From: JABFSM01 sp963762545
GTDB lineage: Bacteria; Gemmatimonadota; Gemmatimonadetes; Gemmatimonadales; GWC2-71-9
Direction: 5' to 3'
DNA length: 64,000 bases
Assembly: GCA_963762545.1 (NCBI GenBank)
Contig: CAVXLC010000001.1
Span: 372,001-436,000, forward strand
Shown here: piece after piece, positions 17,667 to 27,019 of the stretch
Position numbering within the stretch: the first letter of the stretch is position 1
Layout of the letters: each line of letters opens with the position of its first letter
Position numbers and translations under genes: made by a program
The notes under the pieces: generated by a model
What the model was told of the DNA's origin: nothing
Databases searched by the model: none
What the model saw: the letters and a program-made list of their open reading frames with translations, nothing else

Positions 17667-20600
17667 ATGAAACCACGTCGGTATGTCATCGGTGCGCTGC
17701 TCGTCGCACTCGGAGTAATACCGCTTCGCGCGCAAGCGCAGACCGGTACGATTCGCGGAAAGGTCACCAACGAGGTGACGGGGCTTCCGCTCGCCGGTGC
17801 CGCGGTCTGGTTCGGGGCCCGTATCGCGCAGACCCGGCCGGACGGGCAATACGTCCTCACTGGAGTCCCCACCGGCACGGGCACGCTCCACGCCCGGTTG
17901 ATCGGATACGCTCCCACCGAGAAGACCGTCACGGTCGTGTCGGGGATGACGATCGATGTCGACCTGGCCATGGCGGCCAGCGCCGTGACCCTGTCGGAAA
18001 TCGTGGTGACCGGGTACGGGGAGCAGCGGGCCGGGAACATTACCGGCGCGGTGACGCAGGTGTCGGCGGCGGATTTCAACACCGGGCGCATCATCAGCCC
18101 GGAAGAGCTCATTCGCAGCAAGGTCCCGGGCGTCCAGGTGGTGGATAACAATGAGCCCGGCGGCGGCTTTTCAATCCGGATTCGCGGGGCCACCTCCATC
18201 AACGCCAGCAGCGAGCCACTCATCGTGATCGATGGCGTGGCGGTGGGCTTTGGTTCCGGCGGCGGACTGTCCGCGGGCCGCAACCCGCTCAACTTCCTCG
18301 ACCCGAACGATATCGAAAACGTCACCGTGCTCCGGGATGCCTCGGCCGCGGCGATCTACGGGGCCAATGCCGCCAACGGTGTGCTGTTGATCACGACGAA
18401 GGCAGGGCACCGGGGCACCCAGTTCGAATACACCGGCAGCATGTCCTCCTCGTCGGTGACCCGGCTTCCCGACATGCTGAACGCGGCCCAGTTCCGGGCG
18501 GCGGTCACGCAGTACGCGCCCCAGAATGTGGGTCAACTGGGCAACGCCAATACCAACTGGTTCAGCCAGGTCGACCGCACCGCCTTCGGCCAGGAGCACA
18601 ACTTTGCGGTCTCGGGGGCGGACGACCGGATGAACTACCGGCTGTCGGCCGGCTACCTCAATCAGGACGGCATCATCCGGGGCACGACGACCGAGCGGCT
18701 TTCGCTGGGGTTGAACTTCCAGCAGCGCCTCTTCAAGGACCGCCTGGATGTACGCGCCAACCTCCGGGGCTCGCGCGCGAAGGACCTGTTCACGCCCGGC
18801 GGGGTGCTCTCCAACGCGGCTCAGTTCGGGCCGACTCAGCCGATCCTCGATGCCAACACGCCCACCGGTTACTATGACTGGCCGGGGAATTCGCTGCAAT
18901 CGGCGGACAATCCGGTGGCGCTCCTCAACCTGGCGACCGACCGTGGGCTGACCTATCGGAGCCTCGGCAACGTGCAGGCCTCCTACCGGCTGCCGTTCCT
19001 GGAGGGGCTCAAGGTCAACGGCAACATGAATTACGACGTCACCCGGACGGACCGGCAGTCATTCTATCCCAGCACCCTGCACGGCCAGACCAAGAACGGC
19101 AATGGCGGCTCCGACTACCGGGCCAACCAGAGCCAGGCGAACACCGGGTTCGACACCTACCTGAACTACACGGCGCCGCTCAACTCGGTGCCCGGCACCA
19201 TCGATGTGACGGGCGGCTACTCGTACGCCTGGTCGCACGCCGAGTATCCCTATTACTCGGCCAACGGCCTCTCCACCAACCTCCTGGGCGGCAACGGTGT
19301 CACCTCGGCGCGGTCGGTGGTGAACTTCCAGGACATCGAGGAGAGCCGGCTGATCTCCGTGTTCGGGCGGGTCAACTACAACTACAACGACAAGTACCTG
19401 ATCTCGGCCAGCCTCCGGCACGACGGCTCCTCGCGCTTCGGGCCGGACAATCAGTGGGGCAATTTCCCGTCTGCCTCGGTGGGATGGCGGATCTCCCAGG
19501 AGCCGTTCCTCAAGGACAACAAGCTCTTCTCGGATCTGAAGCTCCGGGCCTCATGGGCCAAGACGGGCAACCAGGCGTTCGGGAACTACCAGCAGTTCGC
19601 GTCTTACTTGCTGGGGGCCGACCAGTCGCAGGCGCAATTCGGCAACACGTTCGTTCCCACGATCCGGCCGGGCGCGGTCGATCCCGGCATCAAGTGGGAG
19701 GCGACCAATGCCTACGACGTGGGCATGGACTTCACCATCCTGAGCCAGCGGGTGACCGGCACCATCGACTGGTACACCAAGAACACCAAGGACCTGATCT
19801 TTACGGTCCCGGTCGCTGCCGGCACCAACCTGTCGAACTTCGTTACGACCAACATCGGCAGCATGAAGAATCACGGCCTCGAGCTGGGGCTGAGCGCCCG
19901 GATCATCGAGGCGCGGGGACGGGGCCTCACCTGGACCGCCGATTTCACCGCCTCCCACAACACCAACGAGCTGACCAGCATCAACCCGTTTGCCGGCGCC
20001 GCGTCAAAGATCCTGACCGGTGGCATCGCCGGCGGCGTGGGGACGACGATCCAGGTGCTCAAGCCGGGAGTCCCGATCAACTCCTTCTACGTGTACCAGC
20101 ACAAGCTGGGCGCGGACGGGAAGCCGATCTACTCGACCAAAGACCTCGACATGTATGTGGATCAACCGACGGTGCTGGATCCGGTTGCCTGCCCGGCCGC
20201 GCCGGGCTGCGTCGGCCAATACCGGCCTGATGGCGTCATTAATCAGGATGACCGCCGGCCGTTCCACGATCCGGCCCCGAAGTGGATGCTGAGCCACTCG
20301 TCCTACCTGGGCTACCGCGCCTTTGACCTCAGCTTCACGCTGCGCTCGTACCTGGGGAACTACGTCTACAACAACGTGGCGTCCAACCTGGGCACCTATT
20401 CGGAAGTCACCCGGGGCTCGCCCTACAACCTGCATGCCTCGGTGCTGACGACCGGCTTCGTCACCCCGCAGTACCTCTCCGATTACTATGTGGAGAAGGC
20501 GTCGTTCCTGCGGATGGACAACATTACGCTCGCCTATTCGTTCAAGTATCGGGCCCAGCCGGTGCGCCTCTTCGCGACGGTGCAGAACGCGTTCACCATC

Positions 20601-20705
20601 ACCGGGTACAGCGGAGTGGATCCGACCGCGGGGCTGAATGGCATCGATAACAACATCTATCCGCGCTCGCGCACGTTCACCGGCGGCCTCACCCTGCGGT
20701 TCTGA
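17667..20705 (+). CDS. SusC/RagA-like TonB-linked outer-membrane transporter
   Basis: A 1012-residue outer-membrane receptor that, with its SusD partner, imports oligosaccharides using TonB energy. Order of parts: signal peptide (ending ALGVIPLRAQAQ), a carboxypeptidase-regulatory-like beta domain (TIRGKVTNEVTGLPLAGAAV), a TonB-box-like LSEIVVTGYGEQ, the plug domain with the SusC hallmark IRIRGATSIN and EPLIVIDGVAVG, then the 22-strand barrel (DKYLISASLRHDGSSRFG, WEATNAYDVGMDFTIL) ending in TFTGGLTLRF with a terminal Phe. The length is typical of SusC. ATG 17667 gives the signal peptide; the longer open frame upstream is not protein-like. It is followed 37 bases later by susD, then two amylases, which points to an alpha-glucan substrate. 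Confidence 0.95.
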   Translation: MKPRRYVIGALLVALGVIPLRAQAQTGTIRGKVTNEVTGLPLAGAAVWFGARIAQTRPDGQYVLTGVPTGTGTLHARLIGYAPTEKTVTVVSGMTIDVDLAMAASAVTLSEIVVTGYGEQRAGNITGAVTQVSAADFNTGRIISPEELIRSKVPGVQVVDNNEPGGGFSIRIRGATSINASSEPLIVIDGVAVGFGSGGGLSAGRNPLNFLDPNDIENVTVLRDASAAAIYGANAANGVLLITTKAGHRGTQFEYTGSMSSSSVTRLPDMLNAAQFRAAVTQYAPQNVGQLGNANTNWFSQVDRTAFGQEHNFAVSGADDRMNYRLSAGYLNQDGIIRGTTTERLSLGLNFQQRLFKDRLDVRANLRGSRAKDLFTPGGVLSNAAQFGPTQPILDANTPTGYYDWPGNSLQSADNPVALLNLATDRGLTYRSLGNVQASYRLPFLEGLKVNGNMNYDVTRTDRQSFYPSTLHGQTKNGNGGSDYRANQSQANTGFDTYLNYTAPLNSVPGTIDVTGGYSYAWSHAEYPYYSANGLSTNLLGGNGVTSARSVVNFQDIEESRLISVFGRVNYNYNDKYLISASLRHDGSSRFGPDNQWGNFPSASVGWRISQEPFLKDNKLFSDLKLRASWAKTGNQAFGNYQQFASYLLGADQSQAQFGNTFVPTIRPGAVDPGIKWEATNAYDVGMDFTILSQRVTGTIDWYTKNTKDLIFTVPVAAGTNLSNFVTTNIGSMKNHGLELGLSARIIEARGRGLTWTADFTASHNTNELTSINPFAGAASKILTGGIAGGVGTTIQVLKPGVPINSFYVYQHKLGADGKPIYSTKDLDMYVDQPTVLDPVACPAAPGCVGQYRPDGVINQDDRRPFHDPAPKWMLSHSSYLGYRAFDLSFTLRSYLGNYVYNNVASNLGTYSEVTRGSPYNLHASVLTTGFVTPQYLSDYYVEKASFLRMDNITLAYSFKYRAQPVRLFATVQNAFTITGYSGVDPTAGLNGIDNNIYPRSRTFTGGLTLRF

Positions 20706-20742
20706 CCGCGTCGCCATGGACTATTCCAGAATGGACGGACCT

Positions 20743-22320
20743 ATGAGCCTCAGAACCTGCAAGACGCTCGGCGCCGCGGCCACCCTGCTGATGCTGGGGG
20801 TGATTGGGTGCACGAATCTCACGGTGGAGCCGAAGAGCACCGTCACCGAGGCCAACATCTTTACCGATGTGAGCTCGTACCGGGCCTTCATCGCGAAGGT
20901 GTACACCGGACTGGCCGTCGGAGGACAACAGGGGGGAGACGGCCAGACCGACATCCAGGGCATCGATGGCGGATTTTCGCAGTATATCCGCCTCTACTGG
21001 GAGCACCAGGAGCTGCCGAGCGATGAAGCGGTCATCGCCTGGGGCGATGTCGGCCTGCCCGAGCTGATCCAGTCGAGCTGGGGGTCGACGAACCCGTTTG
21101 TCAACGGCATGTACTACCGGATCTACTTCCAGATCGGGATGGCCAACGAGTTCCTGCGCCAGACCACCGATGCCAAGCTGGCCGAGCGGGGTCAGACCAG
21201 CGCCGCGACCGCCGCGACGATCAAGCAGTACCGCGCCGAGGCCCGGTTCCTCCGGGCCCTGAGCTACTGGCACGGGATCGACTTGTTCGGGGACATTCCG
21301 CTGGTCACCGAGGCCGATGCGCTGGGTGCCACGCCGCCCCAACAGGCCACCCGCAAGGCGATCTACGACTTCATCGTCAGCGAGCTGACCAGCATCAAGG
21401 GTGATCTGCCGCTGCCCGGGCCGACCACCTACGGCCGTGCCACGGGCCCGGCGGCCTCCATGCTGCTGGCCCACGTCTACCTCAACGCGGCGGTCTATAC
21501 CGGCACCGCGAACTATGCCGGGGCGCTGACCGAGGCCCAGGCCGCCATTGCGGGTCCCTACACCCTGGATCCCAACTATCGCCGCATGTTCATGGCCGAC
21601 AACAACACGTCGCCCGAGATCATCTTCGCGGTGCCGGAGGACGGGCTCAAGACCCAGACCTACGGGAGCACCAATTTCCTGATCCACGCTTCCTGCGGCG
21701 GCAGCATGAACGCCGGCGACTATGGCGTGGATGGTTGCTGGTACGGACTCCGCATGAAGCCCGAGGCCTTCAACCGCTTTACCGCCGGAGACACCCGGAA
21801 TTCCTACTTTGCCGCCGTGGGGAACGGGGTCGCAATCAACAGCATCGGGAATTTCGATGACGGGATCAAGGCGCCCAAGTTCTCCAACCGCACCTCGACC
21901 GGTGCGGCCGGCTCGAATCCCGGGTTTGCCGACACCGATTACCCGATGTTCCGGCTCGCCGACGCGTATCTGATTTACGCGGAGGCCGTGCTGCGGGGCG
22001 GCGGCGGCACCCGGGCCCAGGCGCTCGCGTACGTGAACGCCCTCCGGCAGCGGGCGTTCGGGAACGCCAGCGGCAACATCACCGACGGCGAGCTCACCCT
22101 GAATTTTCTGCTCGACGAGCGGGGCCGCGAGTTCCTGTGGGAGGGCCAGCGCCGGATGGACCTGATCCGGTACGGCCTGTTCACCGGCGGCACCTACCTG
22201 TGGGCGTGGAAGGGTGGCGTCAAGGCCGGCGCGGCGACCGATGCCCACCTGAACCTGTTCCCGATTCCGTCGAACGAGCTGGTGGCCAACCCGAACCTCA
22301 AGCAGAACCCGGGGTACTGA
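20743..22320 (+). CDS. SusD/RagB-like surface glycan-binding lipoprotein
   Basis: A 525-residue SusD-family protein that captures oligosaccharides at the cell surface and forms the lid of the SusC channel. The lipobox is LGVIGC, followed by TNLTVEPKSTVTEANIF, the usual SusD N-terminus. The TPR-like core is visible (QYRAEARFLRALSYWHGIDL, then GDIPLVTEAD), and the C-terminus has the conserved LLDERGREFLWEGQRRMDLIRYG and NLFPIPSNELVANPNLKQNPGY. I choose ATG 20743; an earlier in-frame ATG at 20716 would add nine residues before the signal. It lies directly downstream of susC, and a strong hairpin begins 35 bases after its stop. Confidence 0.95.
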   Translation: MSLRTCKTLGAAATLLMLGVIGCTNLTVEPKSTVTEANIFTDVSSYRAFIAKVYTGLAVGGQQGGDGQTDIQGIDGGFSQYIRLYWEHQELPSDEAVIAWGDVGLPELIQSSWGSTNPFVNGMYYRIYFQIGMANEFLRQTTDAKLAERGQTSAATAATIKQYRAEARFLRALSYWHGIDLFGDIPLVTEADALGATPPQQATRKAIYDFIVSELTSIKGDLPLPGPTTYGRATGPAASMLLAHVYLNAAVYTGTANYAGALTEAQAAIAGPYTLDPNYRRMFMADNNTSPEIIFAVPEDGLKTQTYGSTNFLIHASCGGSMNAGDYGVDGCWYGLRMKPEAFNRFTAGDTRNSYFAAVGNGVAINSIGNFDDGIKAPKFSNRTSTGAAGSNPGFADTDYPMFRLADAYLIYAEAVLRGGGGTRAQALAYVNALRQRAFGNASGNITDGELTLNFLLDERGREFLWEGQRRMDLIRYGLFTGGTYLWAWKGGVKAGAATDAHLNLFPIPSNELVANPNLKQNPGY

Positions 22321-22354
22321 TCGCCTCGCGTTACCTGACCCTGCATGACACCGG

Positions 22355-22380
22355 AGCTCCGCCGCCGTTGCGGCGGAGCT
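22355..22380 (+). terminator. strong hairpin between susD and the first amylase gene
   Basis: AGCTCCGCCGC (22355-22365) and GCGGCGGAGCT (22370-22380) are perfect complements around a CGTT loop, giving an 11-base GC-rich stem, followed by TCTGGCTTCTC. It could end or attenuate the susCD transcript. The TTG start codon I assign to the next gene (22368) begins in the loop, so the same structure could also limit its translation. Confidence 0.55.
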
Positions 22381-23936
22381 TCTGGCTTCTCACGCTTGCC
22401 ATTGCGGCGTGCGGCAGTCAGACCACGGCCCCCCCTCCCTCGAACCAGCTGCCCCCGGATCGGCCCTCGCTGGCGCAGACCTACCGCCCCAGCGGTCACA
22501 TGGCGGCCGGGGACGTCTTCGTGCACCTGTTCGACTGGAAGTGGACCGACATCGCCGCCGAGTGCGAGAACGTGCTCGGACCGGCCGGCTTCGCCGCGGT
22601 GCAGGTGTCGCCGCCGCAGGAACACAGCATCACGCCGAGCCACGACTGGAGCGAGCGCTACCAGCCGGTGAGCTACAGCATCGCCCGGAGCCGCTCGGGA
22701 ACCGGCGCCGAGTTCATCGATATGGTGGGCCGCTGCAAGGCGCAGGACGTCGGGATCATCGTCGACGCGGTGATCAACCACATGACCAACTCCCCGAGCC
22801 CCGGCGTCGGCAGCAACGGCACGGCCTACAGCAAGTACAATTACCCGGGGCTGTACACACCGAGCGACTTCCATCCGGCGTGTACCGTGAACAACTATCA
22901 GAGCGCCGCCAACGTGCAGGACTGCGAGCTGCTCTCGCTGCCGGACCTCAATACCGGGCTCAGCTCGGTGCGCCAGAAGATCGCCGATTACCTGCTCATG
23001 CTGGCCCGGCTGGGCGTGGCGGGGTTCCGGATCGACGCCGCCAAACACATCCAGCAGGTGGAGCTCGACGAGATCATCACCCGGGTAAACACCGCGCTGG
23101 CCGCCGAAGGCAAGCCGCTGCCGTATCTCTTCCTCGAGGTGATCGGCGGGGGAGGTGAGGCCCTGGCCCCGCGGGACTACTTCGGCGAGGGGTATGCCTC
23201 GGGCGGCGCCGCGGATATCACCGAATTCACCTTCGTTGGGGTCGGCAACAAATTCCGGGGCGTGGGCGGCGAGCACATCTCGCAGCTCAATCCCAACGGC
23301 ACCCCCGGCAACCAGTTCTCCGACGTGGCCTGGGGCTTGATGCCCTCGGACAAGGCGGTGGTGTTCCTCCAGAACCACGACACCCAGCACAACTGCGGCA
23401 TCGGCTACCGGGACGGGGACGCCTTCCGCCTGGCGAATGTGTGGATGCTGGCGCAGCCCTACGGCTATCCGTCGGTTCTATCGAGCTTCGCGTTCGACTG
23501 CCCGGGGGGTAACTCGATGGGCCCGCCGTCCGACGGGAACGGGAACACCATTGATCTGGTCTGCGCCGCGAGCCTCGAGACGGCCACGATCGGCAAGTGG
23601 GTCTGCGAGCACCGGGACCCGTCCATCCGCAACATGGTGCGCTTCCGCCGCGTGGTGGCCGGGACCGACCTCAACCACTGGTGGGACGACGGGGTCAACG
23701 CCATCGCGTTCTCGCGCGGGGACAAGGGCTTCGTGGCCATCAACAACGGGAGCGGTGGGGCGACAGTAGACGTCGTGACCGGACTGGCGCCGGGGACCTA
23801 CTGCGATCTCCTGACCGGCGGGCTGACCGGAGCGATCTGCGGGGGCAAGTCGGTGGGGGTTGATGCCGGCGGCCACGTGCACTTCGACCTGCCGGCGAAA
23901 TCGGCTGTCGCGATCGACGTCGCCACGAAACAATGA
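22368..23936 (+). CDS. GH13 alpha-amylase, surface or periplasmic lipoprotein
   Basis: A 522-residue alpha-amylase. There is no ATG or GTG in frame between the susD stop and the lipoprotein signal; TTG 22368 gives MRRSFWLLTLAIAACGS with lipobox AIAAC. The barrel carries the GH13 regions: DAVINHMTN (region I), GVAGFRIDAAKHI with the nucleophile Asp, FLEVIGGGG with the acid/base Glu, and FLQNHDTQH with the third Asp. The animal-type character (FDWKWTDIAAECENVLGP and RYQPVSYSIA) suggests the GH13 subgroup of secreted endo-amylases. The C-terminal 90 residues are the beta-sandwich domain C. Its lipid anchor and place after susD fit a role like SusG, cutting starch at the surface. Its stop overlaps the next ATG. 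Confidence 0.9.
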   Translation: MRRSFWLLTLAIAACGSQTTAPPPSNQLPPDRPSLAQTYRPSGHMAAGDVFVHLFDWKWTDIAAECENVLGPAGFAAVQVSPPQEHSITPSHDWSERYQPVSYSIARSRSGTGAEFIDMVGRCKAQDVGIIVDAVINHMTNSPSPGVGSNGTAYSKYNYPGLYTPSDFHPACTVNNYQSAANVQDCELLSLPDLNTGLSSVRQKIADYLLMLARLGVAGFRIDAAKHIQQVELDEIITRVNTALAAEGKPLPYLFLEVIGGGGEALAPRDYFGEGYASGGAADITEFTFVGVGNKFRGVGGEHISQLNPNGTPGNQFSDVAWGLMPSDKAVVFLQNHDTQHNCGIGYRDGDAFRLANVWMLAQPYGYPSVLSSFAFDCPGGNSMGPPSDGNGNTIDLVCAASLETATIGKWVCEHRDPSIRNMVRFRRVVAGTDLNHWWDDGVNAIAFSRGDKGFVAINNGSGGATVDVVTGLAPGTYCDLLTGGLTGAICGGKSVGVDAGGHVHFDLPAKSAVAIDVATKQ

Positions 23937-25552
23937 GCTTCCTCCGTCGGTCGCTGGCCGGGGCACTGCTGCTCTGGAGCGTGGCGCCGGCTTCCGGGGC
24001 CGTTGTCCAGGAGCAGCCGGCCTGGACCCGCGGCGCCGTCTGCTACGAAGTGTTCGTCCGCTCCTTTGCCGACAGCGACGGCGACGGCATCGGAGATCTC
24101 AACGGGTTGATCGCGAGACTCGACTACATCAACGACGGCAATCCCGCCACCGGGTCCGACCTCGGCGCCTCGTGCATCTGGCTGATGCCGATCACCGCCT
24201 CGCCCAGCTATCACGGGTACGACGTCAGCGACTACTACCGGGTCAAGCCGGAGTACGGCACCAATGAGGACTTCACCCGGCTGGTCGCGGAATCGCACCG
24301 GCGAGGGATCCGCGTCCTCGTGGACATGGTGCTCAACCACGCCTCGAGCGACCACCCGTCCTTCCAGGCGGCGCTCCGGGACACCACCTCACCCTTCCGG
24401 GCCTGGTATCGCTTTTCTCCGACGCCGCTCGGCAAGGGTCCCTGGGGCGCCGAGGCGTGGCACCGGTCGCCGGTGCGGGACGAGTACTACTACGGGGTGT
24501 TCTGGAAGGGGATGCCGGATCTCAACTACGAGACGCCGGCGGTGCGGGAGGAAGCCAAGAAGGTTGCTACATACTGGCTGCGAGAGATGGGCGTCGACGG
24601 GTTCCGGCTCGACGCGGTGCCCTACCTGCTGGAGGAGGGGAGTTGCCAGCAGGACTGCGCCGGCACCCACGCGTTTCTGCGGGAGTACGCGGCGCACATC
24701 GACAGTATCGCGCCCGGGGCGTACACCGTGGGCGAGGTGTGGGACAGCCTGGGGAGGATCCTTCCGTACTACCCCGACCAGCTGACCTCGTACTTCGCCT
24801 TCGACCTGGCCGATTCGCTGATTTCGGCTGTCCGGAGGGGATCGCCGGGCGGGCTGATTTCAAGCTATCTCCGCTATCAAGACACGATGCCCGCGCACCG
24901 CTGGTCGCCGCTGCTCAGCAACCACGACGGTACCCGCACCATGACCCGGCTGGGTGGAGACGTGGCCGCCGCGAAGCTCGCCGCGACGCTGCTGCTCACG
25001 CTGCCCGGGCTGCCGTTCGTCTATTACGGGGAAGAGATCGGGATGACCGGCGACAAGCCGGACGAGCGGCTGCGGACCCCGATGCAGTGGACGGCGGGAC
25101 GGGGTGGCGGGTTTACCACGGGCGCGCCGTGGGAGAGCGCCCAGCCCGACTCGATGACGACCACCGTGGCGGCGCAGAGCGAGGACTCGGGCTCGCTGCT
25201 GACGTTGTACCGCCGGCTGATCCACCTGCGCCGGGAGAATGGCGCACTTGCGGTCGGGCGGCTGGTGCCGCTCTCCAGCGGCAGCCCGGCGGTGACCGCC
25301 TACCTCCGCCGTGCCGGAGATCGCGCCGTGCTGGTGGTTGCCAATGTGAGCGGCATGGCGGTCTCGCGGGTCTCGATCGGCTCCGGGCCCGGAGCCCTGC
25401 CGCCCGGCAGGTACCGGCCGCGGAACCTGCTGGGCGGTGCGCATGGCGCCCGGCTGGAGGTGGGCCGCGATGGGCGGGTGCGGGGCTACGCCCCGATTCC
25501 CGGCGCGCTGGGCCCGAGGGAGAGCCTGGTGCTCGACCTCACCCGCCGGTAG
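23933..25552 (+). CDS. GH13 alpha-glucosidase/maltogenic amylase-like enzyme, periplasmic
   Basis: A 539-residue GH13 enzyme with a signal peptide (RRSLAGALLLWSVAPASGAV). The start ATG 23933 overlaps the upstream stop by four bases (ATGA), so translation is coupled. Motifs: RGAVCYEVFVRSFADSDGDG at the N-terminus, DMVLNHASSDHP, GVDGFRLDAVPY (nucleophile), YTVGEVWDS (acid/base), and SNHDGTRT (third Asp). The QMQW-like RTPMQWT and the DGIGDLNGL motif place it with oligo-1,6-glucosidase/trehalose-synthase-like GH13 members, so it probably degrades short maltooligosaccharides in the periplasm. Its 3' end overlaps the convergent GH13 gene by 14 bases. Confidence 0.9.
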   Translation: MSFLRRSLAGALLLWSVAPASGAVVQEQPAWTRGAVCYEVFVRSFADSDGDGIGDLNGLIARLDYINDGNPATGSDLGASCIWLMPITASPSYHGYDVSDYYRVKPEYGTNEDFTRLVAESHRRGIRVLVDMVLNHASSDHPSFQAALRDTTSPFRAWYRFSPTPLGKGPWGAEAWHRSPVRDEYYYGVFWKGMPDLNYETPAVREEAKKVATYWLREMGVDGFRLDAVPYLLEEGSCQQDCAGTHAFLREYAAHIDSIAPGAYTVGEVWDSLGRILPYYPDQLTSYFAFDLADSLISAVRRGSPGGLISSYLRYQDTMPAHRWSPLLSNHDGTRTMTRLGGDVAAAKLAATLLLTLPGLPFVYYGEEIGMTGDKPDERLRTPMQWTAGRGGGFTTGAPWESAQPDSMTTTVAAQSEDSGSLLTLYRRLIHLRRENGALAVGRLVPLSSGSPAVTAYLRRAGDRAVLVVANVSGMAVSRVSIGSGPGALPPGRYRPRNLLGGAHGARLEVGRDGRVRGYAPIPGALGPRESLVLDLTRR

Positions 25553-26939
25553 GCGGCCGGTGGCCCGCCGGGCGGCGCACCAGCACTACCGCACCATAGG
25601 CGGGAAGGGTGACGGTGCCGCCGTGCCGGATCCGGCACGACAGCAGATCGCGGGCTCCGTCGGCATCGAACCCGGTGATGCCCACACTGATGGTGCGGGA
25701 CCGTACGTTCACCAGGACCACCGCGTCGCCGCGACGATAGGCAATCACGTCGTCGGGGGCGGTCGTCTCGACTGCGGCAAGGCTCCCCGACACGAAGGCG
25801 GAATCGGTCCGCGCGAGGCCGAGCATCCGCCGATAGAAGGCCCGGGCCTCGGCGGCGTGGGGCTGGCTCCAGGCGATCGGCTGGCGCACGAACAAGCCGA
25901 GCTTCTGGGGGCTCTCGACCTCCTGCCCGTCGTACAGCAGGGGCCGGCCCGGCAGCAGCGCCATGGCGACGTAGGCCGCGCGGGCGCCCGCCGGGCCCCC
26001 GAAGAGCGTCACCGGCGGCTGGTCCCAGGCGGTCTCGTCGTGATTGGTGGTGAAGCGGAGCCGCATGCCGCCCGGCGGCATGGCGCGCTGGTCGGCCAGC
26101 TCGCGCTCGACGAAGGCGGCGGCCGGCGCGCCCTTCCAGACCGCCTTGAGTCCCTGATATGCGTCCCAGGGGTAGGTCAGATCGAAGCCCCACCGGTGCA
26201 TCTTCAGATCGCCCCACTCGGCGAGCAGCAGAATCCGACGCCCGGCGGCGGCCCGCAGCGCGGGCACGGCCTCGCGCCAGAAGTCGTCGGGGACGAAACC
26301 GGCGGCATCGACCCGGAATCCGTCGACCTGCATCTCCTCCAGCCAGTAGCGCATGGCGGCGATCATCTCGCGCCGCAGCCCGGGGTTGTGGTAATCGAGC
26401 TGCGCGACGTCGGTCCAGTCGGTGAGCTTGCCCTGATCGTCGCGCGGAACAGTGAGGCCGCCGCTATCGTTCCGGACGTAGAAGTCGGGGTGGTCCCGGA
26501 CCCAGACGTTGTCCCACGCGGTATGGTTGGGGACCCAGTCGAGGATGAGCCGCATCCCCCGCGCGTGGACCGCCCGGACCAGGGCCCGGAAATCCGCCGC
26601 GGTGCCGAAGGCGGGATTGATGGCCCGGTAGTCCTGCACCGAGTAGGGAGATCCGAGCGGATCCTTGCGGTGCAGGATCCCGACCGGATAGATCGGCATC
26701 AGCCAGACGACGTTCGCCCCGACGGCCCGGATGCGGTCCAGCCCGGCAGTGACGCCCCGCAGATTGCCGGTGGGCGAGAAGTCCCGGACAAAGACCTCGT
26801 AGATCGCGCTCCTGGCCACCCACGCCGTGTCCGGGGCCAGGGCGGTGGCGGTGCGCGGCGCGCCGGGGGGTTGGGCCGCCGCGGGAGACGCCGCCGCCAG
26901 CATGAGCCAGGCGAAGGCCGCGACGAAGCGATTCCACAT
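25539..26939 (-). CDS. GH13 alpha-amylase family enzyme, periplasmic
   Basis: A 466-residue GH13 enzyme with a signal peptide (FVAAFAWLMLAAASPAAAQ). I take ATG 26939 because GGGGTGA lies five bases before it; a GTG nine bases upstream is an alternative. Motifs: YEVFVRDFSPTGNLRGV, DWVPNHTAWDN, VDGFRVDAAGFVP (nucleophile), LLLAEWGD (acid/base), TTNHDETAW (third Asp), and a short domain C. It is smaller than its neighbour and has HRKDPLGSPYSVQDYRAINP, typical of small bacterial maltodextrin hydrolases. It is convergent with the susCD-amylase operon and divergent from the GH2 gene, with a TACATT -10 candidate 40 bases upstream. Confidence 0.88.
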   Translation of the reverse strand: MWNRFVAAFAWLMLAAASPAAAQPPGAPRTATALAPDTAWVARSAIYEVFVRDFSPTGNLRGVTAGLDRIRAVGANVVWLMPIYPVGILHRKDPLGSPYSVQDYRAINPAFGTAADFRALVRAVHARGMRLILDWVPNHTAWDNVWVRDHPDFYVRNDSGGLTVPRDDQGKLTDWTDVAQLDYHNPGLRREMIAAMRYWLEEMQVDGFRVDAAGFVPDDFWREAVPALRAAAGRRILLLAEWGDLKMHRWGFDLTYPWDAYQGLKAVWKGAPAAAFVERELADQRAMPPGGMRLRFTTNHDETAWDQPPVTLFGGPAGARAAYVAMALLPGRPLLYDGQEVESPQKLGLFVRQPIAWSQPHAAEARAFYRRMLGLARTDSAFVSGSLAAVETTAPDDVIAYRRGDAVVLVNVRSRTISVGITGFDADGARDLLSCRIRHGGTVTLPAYGAVVLVRRPAGHRPPTGG

Positions 26940-26978
26940 CTGCGTCACCCCAGGATCGAAGGACGTGTTCCGATCGCC

Positions 26979-26984
26979 AATGTA
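26979..26984 (-). promoter_or_regulatory. candidate -10 for the minus-strand GH13 gene
   Basis: TACATT read on the minus strand, 40 bases before the ATG at 26939. The hexamer is the same as those before the D-aminoacylase and BNR genes. The region is shared with the divergent GH2 gene starting at 27020. Confidence 0.4.
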
Positions 26985-27019
26985 GCGGCCGCCGTGAGCC
27001 GGCGGGAGGGAACCCGGAG

